This document shows positions 8,232-15,938 of a stretch of 64,000 nt of DNA, piece after piece. Origin of the DNA: an uncultured Flavobacteriaceae bacterium (GTDB lineage: Bacteria; Bacteroidota; Bacteroidia; Flavobacteriales; Flavobacteriaceae); the NCBI GenBank assembly GCA_934675205.1, contig CAKUPQ010000004.1:190391-254390 (forward strand), given 5' to 3'. How positions within the stretch are numbered: position 1 is the first letter of the stretch; the number at the start of each line of letters is the position of its first letter. A program made the translations under genes and the position numbers. Below the pieces are notes generated by a model. The model was not told the origin of the DNA. It did no database searches and saw nothing but the letters and a program-made list of their open reading frames with translations.

Positions 8232-8971
8232 AGTTAGTATTCTGGATAAGTACTATAGCAATGTTACTTCTTACACTTGCTATACTATTTATTTCATTAA
8301 TTTTTCGTAAAAACACATACAAGCTCAAACAGAAGGAGTCCGAAAACCTGTTAAAAGCCTCTTTAGAGTCTGAAAAAAGAGAAAGACAACGGATTGCTGC
8401 TGATTTTCACGATAGTGTTTCGGGAGACCTGAATGCTATCCGTAATTATATCACTATTTTAGACCAGAACGAAGAAAGTCCGTTCAATAAAACTATTTTA
8501 CAGGAAATCAAATCAGGATTGGACAATACACTCAATAATGTACAACATATAAGCTATAACCTGATGCCTCCAATGCTGGAAACATTAGGGCTTATACCTA
8601 CATTGTACGGCTATTTTGAAAGAGTTAAAAAGCTGAATAATATTGCTATAACTTTCCGGCATTACCAAAAAGATATACCGGTTTCTTCCTCAGATGCTTA
8701 TGAGCTGTACCGTATTATCCAGGAGCTTATTTCTAATATGCTCAAGCACGGAAATATCAGTAAAATAGATTTTTCCATTGAGAAAAAAGGAGAAATTATT
8801 GAAATTAAAATCACAGATGATGGTATCCCTTTCGATTTATATCAGAGTTTACGTGATACTTCAGGTATGGGGTTGAAGAATATCATATCAAGAGCCAAGT
8901 ACATAGAGGCTTCTATAACACAGGTTACTTCCGAAAAGGGAAACACAATAGTAATCCAATTAAAAAAATAA
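8210..8971 (+). CDS. sensor histidine kinase, HisKA_3 / NarX-DesK type
   Basis: 253 residues. One N-terminal membrane helix (about 8-32), a coiled linker, then the HisKA_3 dimerisation segment ERQRIAADFHDSVSGDL with phospho-accepting His67. The HATPase_c domain follows (about 160-253), with N-box ELISNMLKHG, G1 box DDGIPFD and G2 GMGLKNI. There is no periplasmic sensor domain, so signal input probably comes from the overlapping membrane protein. The response regulator starts 2 bp after the stop. Confident family assignment; signal unknown. Confidence 0.9.
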   Translation: MENEAGLKLVFWISTIAMLLLTLAILFISLIFRKNTYKLKQKESENLLKASLESEKRERQRIAADFHDSVSGDLNAIRNYITILDQNEESPFNKTILQEIKSGLDNTLNNVQHISYNLMPPMLETLGLIPTLYGYFERVKKLNNIAITFRHYQKDIPVSSSDAYELYRIIQELISNMLKHGNISKIDFSIEKKGEIIEIKITDDGIPFDLYQSLRDTSGMGLKNIISRAKYIEASITQVTSEKGNTIVIQLKK

Positions 8972-8973
8972 TT

Positions 8974-9633
8974 ATGTTACGTATAGCTGTTGCAGATGAT
9001 CATATTCTTTTCAGAAAGAGCCTTAAACTTTTGATAGCCAGTTTTGGAGATATGGAAGTGGTTGCCGGAGCTTCCAACGGGAAAGAACTTCTGGAAAAGC
9101 TGGAAACGGTTTCTGTAGACATACTGCTACTTGACTTACAAATGCCTGAAATGGATGGCTTTGAAACCTGTCAGAAAGTAAATGAATTATATCCCGATAT
9201 AAAAATACTGGTGCTTACCCTTAGAGATGATGCAGAAACCATAAGAGAGGTAATGAAGCTCGGGATACACGGGTATTTTACCAAGAATACAGACCCTTCA
9301 GAATTGAAAAATGCTATACTGAAACTGAATGACGACGGGTTTTATTTCGAGAAAAGTTTGACATCAATAATAGAGGACATTCTGGATTATCCCTCTATGG
9401 AATCAGAAACCATAAAACCTCTGGTTTTTAGTGACAGAGAAATGGAAATAGTTCGTTTAACCCTAAAGGAATATAGTGGATCGGAAATAGCTGTTAAGCT
9501 AAACATCAGTCCCAAAACTGTGGAAAAACATAAAAGGAATCTTATGGAGAGAGTCGAATCCAAAAACTTTATAGGTGTTATCACGTATGCTTTGCTCCAC
9601 GACTTGTTATCTTTGAATGAGTTGAAAATATAG
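8974..9633 (+). CDS. response regulator, NarL/LuxR family
   Basis: 219 residues. The receiver domain (1-120) has acidic pair ADD at 7-9, phospho-acceptor Asp54 in LLLDLQMPEMDG and the conserved Lys in YFTKN. The C-terminal LuxR-type helix-turn-helix is at about 150-212 (FSDREMEIVRLTLKEYSGSEIA ... ISPKTVEKHKRNL). Its cognate kinase is the preceding gene. The three CGGG boxes nearby are the best candidate operators: one is upstream of this operon, one upstream of the T9SS gene, and one just after this gene ahead of TIR array B. Confidence 0.9.
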   Translation: MLRIAVADDHILFRKSLKLLIASFGDMEVVAGASNGKELLEKLETVSVDILLLDLQMPEMDGFETCQKVNELYPDIKILVLTLRDDAETIREVMKLGIHGYFTKNTDPSELKNAILKLNDDGFYFEKSLTSIIEDILDYPSMESETIKPLVFSDREMEIVRLTLKEYSGSEIAVKLNISPKTVEKHKRNLMERVESKNFIGVITYALLHDLLSLNELKI

Positions 9634-9648
9634 AGTTTGAATGTTTCT

Positions 9649-9678
9649 AAAAGCTGCAAATAATTTGTAGCTTTTTTT
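9649..9678 (+). terminator. rho-independent terminator of the two-component operon
   Basis: Stem AAAAGCTGCAAA with TTTGTAGCTTTT (one G-U pair), 3-base loop, then a run of seven T. It lies 16 bp after the regulator stop. Confidence 0.8.
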
Positions 9679-9740
9679 ATGTTTTATAAAATATATTATT
9701 TATCAATTCATACGGTTTAGGAAATTATAAAGCATATTGT

Positions 9741-9764
9741 AAAATACGGGAAAACCCGCATTGA
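9741..9764 (+). promoter_or_regulatory. CGGG-AAAA-CCCG box, copy 3
   Basis: 24 bases identical to the core of copy 2 and in the same orientation. It lies after the operon terminator and 90 bp ahead of the first gene of array B, which suggests that the regulator could also control the TIR genes (inference). Confidence 0.6.
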
Positions 9765-9854
9765 TTTTTTAATTTTAACAATCGAAATTTGGCGTATTAT
9801 TAATACATCAGATTTCATGTCTCTTTATGTTAAAGATAAATTAAATAATTTACT

Positions 9855-10175
9855 ATGAAAATAATTACCTACACAAGTAATCCGACTGCATTAAAAAATG
9901 CAATAAACAAAAAAATAAATGACAAAGAGCTCAAAACTTGGGAAATAGTTAGAAATGATAAAAACGAAATCCTTTATAGCCATATTCCTGAACAATGGAA
10001 AGAAAAAGCAATGCCAAAGCCTTACGTTTATGATGATAGAGTTGAATTTGTAATGAATTGGTGGAATAAAAATGGAGAACCTGACGAAGAAATTAAAGGA
10101 TATATTCTAGGACGATTTGTCGAAATCCTAATGGTTCATTTCAGAAGTCAATTTACTTATCTGAAAATTATTTAA
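9855..10175 (+). CDS. hypothetical protein at the head of TIR array B
   Basis: 106 residues, soluble, rich in Lys, Glu and Trp (KTWEIVRNDKNEILYSHIPEQW, FVMNWWNKNG). No motif recognised. It precedes a canonical TIR gene by 60 bp on the same strand and its codon use is AT-rich like the array. It could be a sensor or an inhibitor for the TIR proteins, or unrelated. A real gene is likely because the frame is clean, with an ATG in an AT-rich leader, but confidence is moderate. Confidence 0.55.
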   Translation: MKIITYTSNPTALKNAINKKINDKELKTWEIVRNDKNEILYSHIPEQWKEKAMPKPYVYDDRVEFVMNWWNKNGEPDEEIKGYILGRFVEILMVHFRSQFTYLKII

Positions 10176-10235
10176 GCATGAAAGTCCATAGCCTGATTAA
10201 ATTCATTTTAATATTGGAAGTAAATAAATGATTAT

Positions 10236-10811
10236 ATGGGTCTAATTACTCAGCAAACACTCAAAAATGTTACATCATACAGAACAAAATACTTTTCTAA
10301 GGGATTAGGTACGCCTGATATTCTTAATGAGTCTTTTAATCCTACAAAGATATATGATGTATTTCTATCTCATAGCTATATGGATAAAGAGGATATTGCT
10401 AGTTTAAAAGTGTACCTTGAAAACTTTGGTTTAACTGTTTATGTAGATTGGATAGATGATAAAACACTAAATCGAAAAGCGGTAAATAAGCAAACAGCTC
10501 TTATAATTAGAAAGCGTATGAAAAATTGCAGATCATTATTTTATGCATTTTCAGAAAATAGCTCATCCTCTAAATGGATGCCTTGGGAACTAGGTTATTT
10601 TGATGGTTTCAAGGGAAGAGTAGCCATTTTGCCGATTTCCTCAAAAGAATCAAATCATTATGTAGGAACAGAATATTTAGCGATATATCCTTATGTTTCA
10701 GAAGATAAAATTTCAAAAACTAATAAAGATGCTCTTTGGATATGTGAAAACGAAACTAAATATATAATTTTTAGTGAATGGCTTAAAGGAAAAGAACTTA
10801 TCAGTCGCTAA
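10236..10811 (+). CDS. TIR domain protein (canonical)
   Basis: 191 residues. A 38-residue N-terminal helix-rich lead (LKNVTSYRTKYFSKG) precedes a TIR domain: YDVFLSHSYMDKED (40-53), LTVYVDWIDD (66-75), and SSSKWMPWELGYFDG with putative catalytic Glu118. Closely similar in layout to the TIR proteins at 1154-1702 and 13989-14513, especially the SKW..WELG block. Expected activity is NAD+ hydrolysis or cyclisation. It sits alone, with 60 bp before and 132 bp after, so it may have its own transcript. Confidence 0.8.
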   Translation: MGLITQQTLKNVTSYRTKYFSKGLGTPDILNESFNPTKIYDVFLSHSYMDKEDIASLKVYLENFGLTVYVDWIDDKTLNRKAVNKQTALIIRKRMKNCRSLFYAFSENSSSSKWMPWELGYFDGFKGRVAILPISSKESNHYVGTEYLAIYPYVSEDKISKTNKDALWICENETKYIIFSEWLKGKELISR

Positions 10812-10943
10812 AATAAGGTTAACTCTAAAAAGTAAATAATAACAAGGTTTTTTCTATGAATTACGGAAACCCGTAGAAGATATAATTAAGATGTATATAA
10901 CTTTCCACTTTCTTAAGCAAGAAACTAATGAAAATATTAAACT

Positions 10944-12107
10944 ATGAAATATAAATACCAATTAATTTTATTAGGCGAAAATGAGGATTTGTTCAATAAA
11001 GTAAAACTTGAATTATTAGATAGGTTTGATGAGTTAAAATTAATCCAAGATCTGCTCAAAATAATTACAAAGGATAGTATAGAAGATTATACTGGGGCAG
11101 AGCCAGCCTATGTAATTTATTCTGGACATAAGGACAAATTAGATAAAAAGACTGAAGAAATTTTACATAGCCAAAAGCTAGATGGCAATGTTATTTTACC
11201 TGTTTATTTAGATAACTTTAAGAATGAAATGCCTGATTTTCTATCTAATCAAAATGGATTAAAATTCGATGATAATATAAAAAAAATATGCAATCTAGTT
11301 TTAGAAGGATTTGAATTATTAAGAAAAAACAGAAAAGTTTTCATTTCATATAAGAGAAGCGAATCTAGCAATATTGCCATTCAATTATATGAAGCATTAG
11401 AACAAAATAATTTTGACGTTTTCCTTGATACTCATTCTGTAGACAAAGGCGAAGACTTCCAAGAAGAGTTATGGCATCGAATGACGGACTGTGATGTTAT
11501 TTTAATGCTTAATACAAAAGAATTCTTAAAAAGTGAATGGTGTAATAAAGAATTAGAAAAAGCACATATAAAAAGGATAGGAATAGTACACCTAATTTGG
11601 CCAGATTGCGAATTTGAAGATTTTGCCCATTTAGCATATTCTAAAAAACTATTAAATAGAGATTTTGATAAACCGATTTTTTCCGATTTAACCAAAGGGA
11701 GATTAAAAGGCGAAATATTACAAGAAATTGTAAATCTTATAGAAGGAGCCAGAGCAAGAAATTTAGCTTCAAGACAGGATTCTTTAATAACTGATTTTAC
11801 TCAAGCTGCTCATAATAACAAAATGGATGTTAATCTCCAGTATAGCAGATATATAACTCAAGATCTATCTAATGGCAAAAGAATTGTTTATATACCAACA
11901 GTGGGTGTCCCACAATCAATTAATTGTCATAATTCTCAAAAATTAATATCTAAAATTGAAAAAAATCAAATTGAGTCAATCTATTTAATCTATGATGAAA
12001 TGTCAATAAGAAACTACTGGTTAGAGCATTTAGATTGGCTAAATAACTACCTTGATATTCAGACTATAAAAAAACAGAATTTTAATACCTGGTTCTCAAA
12101 ATTTTAA
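10944..12107 (+). CDS. three-part TIR protein (N-terminal domain, TIR, C-terminal domain)
   Basis: 387 residues. Residues 1-125 are an unnamed alpha/beta domain (YQLILLGENEDLF ... AYVIYSG ... GNVILPVYLD). Residues 129-275 are a TIR domain: RKVFISYKRSESS, FDVFLDTHSVDKGEDFQEELWHRM, DCDVILMLN and SEWCNKELEKA with putative catalytic Glu203. Residues 300-387 form a further domain with IVYIPTVGVPQS and SIYLIYDE...WLEHLDWL. I recall this architecture, with FLDTHS and an HLxWL tail, from bacterial TIR proteins encoded directly next to a SLOG gene, exactly as here (5-bp gap). Likely a signal-producing partner of the SLOG protein; inferred. Confidence 0.75.
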   Translation: MKYKYQLILLGENEDLFNKVKLELLDRFDELKLIQDLLKIITKDSIEDYTGAEPAYVIYSGHKDKLDKKTEEILHSQKLDGNVILPVYLDNFKNEMPDFLSNQNGLKFDDNIKKICNLVLEGFELLRKNRKVFISYKRSESSNIAIQLYEALEQNNFDVFLDTHSVDKGEDFQEELWHRMTDCDVILMLNTKEFLKSEWCNKELEKAHIKRIGIVHLIWPDCEFEDFAHLAYSKKLLNRDFDKPIFSDLTKGRLKGEILQEIVNLIEGARARNLASRQDSLITDFTQAAHNNKMDVNLQYSRYITQDLSNGKRIVYIPTVGVPQSINCHNSQKLISKIEKNQIESIYLIYDEMSIRNYWLEHLDWLNNYLDIQTIKKQNFNTWFSKF

Positions 12108-12112
12108 ATATT

Positions 12113-12772
12113 ATGAAAAACATATTTCTATCAGCGAGTATTCCTCTGCCAGAAAGACATCTTAAATATTATGAAACAGCAGATATTATAGCTATAAGGG
12201 ATGCCGTAATAGCATTAGCTTCTATTGCATTACCACAACACAGAATTATTTGGGGAGGTCATCCATCTATTACACCATTGATATATTATGTTATTGAAAG
12301 AACGATAATTAATAATCTAGAAAGAGAGAATTGGGAACTACCATTATCAGAAAGAGAAAAAGAGCTAGTCAATAAAGAACTTAAAGGTAAAATCCAAAAT
12401 CACGTAACTTTATATCAATCATTGTATTTCAAAGATCGTTTCCCAGAAGACAATGAAAAATTTGAAAACATTGTATTTACTGAAAATGTAGGAGATATAC
12501 ATTCAAGTATTCAATTGATGAGAAGCAAAATATTTTACGATAATAAATTTTCAGCTGCTATTTTTATCGGAGGTATGGATGGTATTGAAGTAGAATACAA
12601 TATGTTTAGAGAATATCATCCTGATGCTCTTCTATTACCGATTGCCAGTACGGGAGCAGCAACAAAAATAGTTTATGATAACCTTTTACCGGAAGAATTC
12701 AAAAACGAACGTCTTGTAAAAGATTATGGATATATGTCTTTATTTCAAAAATTTTTAATGGATAAAATTTAG
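12113..12772 (+). CDS. stand-alone SLOG-family nucleotide-binding protein
   Basis: 219 residues. Rossmann-like signature of SLOG proteins: LSASIP (6-11), IWGGHPSITPL (46-56), IFIGGMDGIEVEYNMF (150-165) and STGAATKIV (179-187). I place it in the SLOG cluster that begins with LSASIP, related to the SMF/DprA-LOG superfamily. In Thoeris, the SLOG domain of ThsA senses the cyclic ADP-ribose variant made by TIR proteins and switches on the attached SIR2 NADase. Here SLOG has no SIR2, macro or membrane partner domain. Spacing is 5 bp before and 3 bp after, so it is tightly operonic with TIR genes. Ligand sensor is inferred. Confidence 0.8.
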   Translation: MKNIFLSASIPLPERHLKYYETADIIAIRDAVIALASIALPQHRIIWGGHPSITPLIYYVIERTIINNLERENWELPLSEREKELVNKELKGKIQNHVTLYQSLYFKDRFPEDNEKFENIVFTENVGDIHSSIQLMRSKIFYDNKFSAAIFIGGMDGIEVEYNMFREYHPDALLLPIASTGAATKIVYDNLLPEEFKNERLVKDYGYMSLFQKFLMDKI

Positions 12773-12775
12773 TTT

Positions 12776-13237
12776 ATGGCTAGAAAAGTATTTTATAGTT
12801 TTCATTTTGATAATGATAATTGGCGAGCAGGTCAAGTTCGTAATATTGGTGCAGTTGAAGGCGACAAACCTGTTAATGGTAATAAATGGGAAGACGTAAA
12901 AAGCAAAAATGATTCTGTGATAGAAACTTGGATTGACGATAATTTAAAGGATAAATCTTGCTTAGTGGTATTGATTGGAGAAAAAACCAGTGAGCGTAAA
13001 TGGGTTCTTTATGAAATAGAAAGAGCTTGGAAATTAGGTAAAGCGGTATGTGGTGTTTATATACATAAACTAGAAGATTCTAATGGAGATCAATCATCTA
13101 AAGGTGTAAATCCGTTGTCTAATTTTATTCCTGTCTTTGAATCTTCTTACTCATCAAGTAAATATGTATATGACGACATTAAAAATAATATTGCCGATTT
13201 GGTGGAAAAAGCTATTAAAGTAAGAAGTAAATATTAA
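12776..13237 (+). CDS. ThsB-like TIR protein, short
   Basis: 153 residues: a single ThsB / MTH538-type TIR-like domain. Opens MARKVFYSFHFDNDNWRAGQVRN, core CLVVLIGEKTSERKWVLYEIERAW with candidate catalytic Glu80, then VCGVYIHKLED and a closing IADLVEKAIKVR helix. The YSFHFDNDNWRAGQVRN opening is a hallmark I associate with the ThsB-like family. Three bases separate it from the SLOG gene and four from the next ThsB-like gene, so the block 10944-13931 is one transcription unit. Role as phage sensor and signal maker is inferred from Thoeris. Confidence 0.85.
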   Translation: MARKVFYSFHFDNDNWRAGQVRNIGAVEGDKPVNGNKWEDVKSKNDSVIETWIDDNLKDKSCLVVLIGEKTSERKWVLYEIERAWKLGKAVCGVYIHKLEDSNGDQSSKGVNPLSNFIPVFESSYSSSKYVYDDIKNNIADLVEKAIKVRSKY

Positions 13238-13241
13238 AAAT

Positions 13242-13931
13242 ATGGGAAGAAAAGTTTTTGTTTCATATAAATATGGAGACACCCAGGTTCAAGATTTGAA
13301 TATCTATGAAGATAGTTTTTGGGGTGGGAAAATTAAGGTTCAGACTAAAGTAAGACACTATGTGGATGAATTAGCTGAAATATTAGAAGATGAAGATCAC
13401 ATATACAAGGGAGAAGATGATGGACAAAGTTTGGCTGACTTTTCTGATGAATATATTGCATCAACGCTCAGAAATAAGATTTATGATAGCAGTATAACTA
13501 TTGTGTTTATTTCAAAAGGAATGAAAAAAACTTTTGAAGCCGAAAAAGACCAATGGATGCCTTGGGAAATTTCATACTCTTTAAGAGAATCAACAAGAAA
13601 TGGAAGAACAAGTAATTGCAATGGAATATTAGCTATAGTATTGCCTGATGAAAATTCAAGCTATGAATATTACTTAACTTATGATTCATATTGTGGTTGT
13701 AGAAATCATAACACATCCAAATTATTCAAGATAATTAGAGATAATATGTTTAATGAGAAAAATCCTAATCGTACCTTATGTAATGGCTATTACGTGTACT
13801 CTGGCGATTATTCTTATATTGTGAATATTACTTGGGATGACTTTAAAAATAACCCGAATTATTATTTAGAAAAAGCTATAGAAATCAGAGACAGAAAAGA
13901 GAATTATAATTTAACTAAAATACTTGATTAA
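13242..13931 (+). CDS. ThsB-like TIR protein, long
   Basis: 229 residues. RKVFVSYKYGDTQVQDL opens the fold. The core is SSITIVFISKGMKKTF...QWMPWEISYSL with candidate catalytic Glu109, followed by GILAIVLPDENSSYEYY and the shared end WDDFKNNPNYYLEKAIEIRDR. Compared with the 153-residue neighbour it has two insertions (residues about 18-40, and a Cys/Tyr-rich loop at about 146-190 with CGCRNHNTS). These are plausible recognition loops. Belongs to the tight four-gene operon with TIR, SLOG and the short ThsB-like gene. Confidence 0.8.
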   Translation: MGRKVFVSYKYGDTQVQDLNIYEDSFWGGKIKVQTKVRHYVDELAEILEDEDHIYKGEDDGQSLADFSDEYIASTLRNKIYDSSITIVFISKGMKKTFEAEKDQWMPWEISYSLRESTRNGRTSNCNGILAIVLPDENSSYEYYLTYDSYCGCRNHNTSKLFKIIRDNMFNEKNPNRTLCNGYYVYSGDYSYIVNITWDDFKNNPNYYLEKAIEIRDRKENYNLTKILD

Positions 13932-13936
13932 TAATT

Positions 13937-13996
13937 ATGAGTTATATTTCCGAATCACAGTTGTCAGGATATAGACCCAAAAAAAAAAATGTTTAG
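13937..13996 (+). pseudogene. out-of-frame 5' piece of the next TIR gene, ending at an 11-A tract
   Basis: ATG at 13937 opens a 19-codon frame, MSYISESQLSGYRPKKKNV, that stops at 13994. Its sequence SESQLSGYR echoes TESAQGLAGYR at the start of the following TIR protein. The frame runs into a homopolymer of 11 A (13979-13989). With ten A the frame would join the TIR gene directly. So this is either a switchable N-terminus, a small leader peptide, a recent mutation or a sequencing error. Confidence 0.5.
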
Positions 13997-14513
13997 TACA
14001 GAAAGTGCTCAGGGTTTAGCGGGATATAGAGATAGTAGTAAACCTATTATTTTCCTATCTCATAAACACGACGAACATTCAATTATGCAAGATGTTATAG
14101 CCTTCTTAAAAAAAGAAGGTGTGGATGTATATGTTGACTGGTTAGATGAGAGTATGCCTGCTTATACAAATAGCGAAACAGCTGTAAGACTAAAACAGAA
14201 AATACGAACAGCTGATAAATTTATTTTAGTAGCAACTTCAAATGCTATTAATTCCAAATGGTGTAATTGGGAGCTAGGATTGGGCGATGCAGCAAAATAT
14301 ATTGAACATATAGCTTTATTACCTATTGACAAAAATTATCAATCATTCAATGGAGCTGAATATTTAAAGATATATCCATATATTGACTATGAAAATGGAG
14401 AAAATAAATATCTAAATGGCTCTTATATTTCAAAAGGATACTATGTAAAAACTCCTTTAACCAATGGAAACTTAAGACTTACTCCTTTAATAGAGTGGTT
14501 AAAAAACAGATAA
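13989..14513 (+). CDS. TIR domain protein (canonical)
   Basis: 174 residues. A short lead FSTESAQGLAGYRDSSK is followed by a TIR domain: PIIFLSHKHDEHS (19-31), GVDVYVDWLDESMP (44-57), and KFILVATSNAINSKWCNWELGLGD with putative catalytic Glu95. Related in sequence to the TIR at 10236-10811. The start codon chosen is the ATG that uses the last A of an 11-A tract; an extended version beginning at 13937 would need a one-base slip. 57 bp after the ThsB-like gene. NAD+-consuming activity is expected from the family. Confidence 0.75.
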   Translation: MFSTESAQGLAGYRDSSKPIIFLSHKHDEHSIMQDVIAFLKKEGVDVYVDWLDESMPAYTNSETAVRLKQKIRTADKFILVATSNAINSKWCNWELGLGDAAKYIEHIALLPIDKNYQSFNGAEYLKIYPYIDYENGENKYLNGSYISKGYYVKTPLTNGNLRLTPLIEWLKNR

Positions 14514-14629
14514 ATCCAAATCTATAATTTGGAACCAGAATATAACTTGTCAAAAAATTATTAGATTACTTAGTAGTGAATTTTTATAGAGATACATAGT
14601 AACTTGTTAAAACTAAAATTATAAAATCT

Positions 14630-15850
14630 ATGGAAAAATTTAAAAAAAGAGAATTAAAACAGGATAGTTTTTTTTCTAATGATGACGGAATTGAGATTAA
14701 TAAACTATTGTCACTTGTAAAGGGGCACGAGTATTACTCGGATATCTTAAATTACTTTAATATAAATGAAAATTCCCAAGAAAAAATTAATATTAAAGGA
14801 GCTAAAACTCTTCATACAATATTAAAATCTATAGATGAAAACTTCGTAAAGATAGATTTAAAAAGTAATCTACAAGACATCTACTTTAATTATGCCAAAG
14901 GTTTTTCTATTAAATTTAGTGATTTGTCCTCAAACGATTATTTACACAAAATTGGAAGAGAAGAAATTGTTGCAACTCCCATACATTCCGCAGAAAGGGA
15001 TTTCTTTTCTAACCTGTATGAGATAGATAAGTATGCCTCAAAATTGATTGCTAATAAATATAATGACATTTTAGATAAAAACTTAGAGTTACTAAAATCT
15101 AAAGAAAAACACATCCGTAAATATAGGTTACTTCACGATATTAAGGAAGATGTATTTTATCTAAGAGCTATTATTTCGGAAGATAGATATTTTGATTACA
15201 ACAATAGTATAGCATTTGTTGTTGCTTTATTAAAACTACATTTTGAGACGACACAATCAAATATAAATTATGAATTATATTTATGCGAATATAACGAATC
15301 CTTTATTAGAATGTATTTCAGAACTTCTGAAACTAAAGAATTAAAAGGAGTTGGTTTTCTAGAAAATATATTACAGATATCTAATGATGAGATAAAGAGA
15401 GAAGCTCTAAGATTTTCAAATATCTGTTCTATTTGGTTTACAAGTTCAAATAATGAAAGTCAAAATTTATTTATAAAACCAAAAGATGTAAAATCAAGAG
15501 TTCTTTCTATAACTCACGGTACTGGTCCTAAAAAAGCATTTCAAAATTTAGAAAATTTTGTAAAATCGAAAGAAATCTTTGAAGAACTTTCAAAAGAAAT
15601 AGAGAGCATAACCAAAATAAGGAGCCATAATCAAATCGTTCATTTAGTTAAAAGTAAAATAGAAAAATCAAATACTGAAGAAGTCAAAAAATATAAAGAT
15701 GAGTTAATAAAACTACTTTATAAAGATGTTAAAACTACAACACAACTTTTGGAAACTTTCAACAAACTAATGCTTTTAGAAGGGTTAGAAATTGAAGCCA
15801 AAGAGTATCTAAGATATTTAATTTATGAGGCATTAATCGAAAGAAAATAA
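14630..15850 (+). CDS. unknown 406-residue protein closing array B
   Basis: I do not recognise this family. It is soluble, highly charged (Lys/Glu/Asn rich) and mostly helical. It has two Lys-rich helical segments (about 145-175 and 310-370) and a central beta-containing section (YNESFIRMYFRTSETKELKG, FIKPKDVKSRVLSITHGTGPKKAF). There are no membrane helices, nuclease or NADase signature that I can see. It is separated by 116 bp from the TIR gene and followed by a strong terminator, making it the last gene of the array. It may be the effector or regulator missing from this Thoeris-like set, or an unrelated cargo gene. Confidence 0.6.
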   Translation: MEKFKKRELKQDSFFSNDDGIEINKLLSLVKGHEYYSDILNYFNINENSQEKINIKGAKTLHTILKSIDENFVKIDLKSNLQDIYFNYAKGFSIKFSDLSSNDYLHKIGREEIVATPIHSAERDFFSNLYEIDKYASKLIANKYNDILDKNLELLKSKEKHIRKYRLLHDIKEDVFYLRAIISEDRYFDYNNSIAFVVALLKLHFETTQSNINYELYLCEYNESFIRMYFRTSETKELKGVGFLENILQISNDEIKREALRFSNICSIWFTSSNNESQNLFIKPKDVKSRVLSITHGTGPKKAFQNLENFVKSKEIFEELSKEIESITKIRSHNQIVHLVKSKIEKSNTEEVKKYKDELIKLLYKDVKTTTQLLETFNKLMLLEGLEIEAKEYLRYLIYEALIERK

Positions 15851-15881
15851 CACCCTATCTTTTATTACACGATGCTATTTT

Positions 15882-15938
15882 GTTCGTTATTTCAAGCAAA
15901 AAAATACTCATTTGTTTGAAATAACGAACATTTTTTTA
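15882..15938 (+). terminator. strong rho-independent terminator
   Basis: Perfect 15-bp stem, TGTTCGTTATTTCAA (15882-15896) with TTGAAATAACGAACA (15917-15931), a 20-base loop and seven T. Marks the end of TIR array B. Confidence 0.9.
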
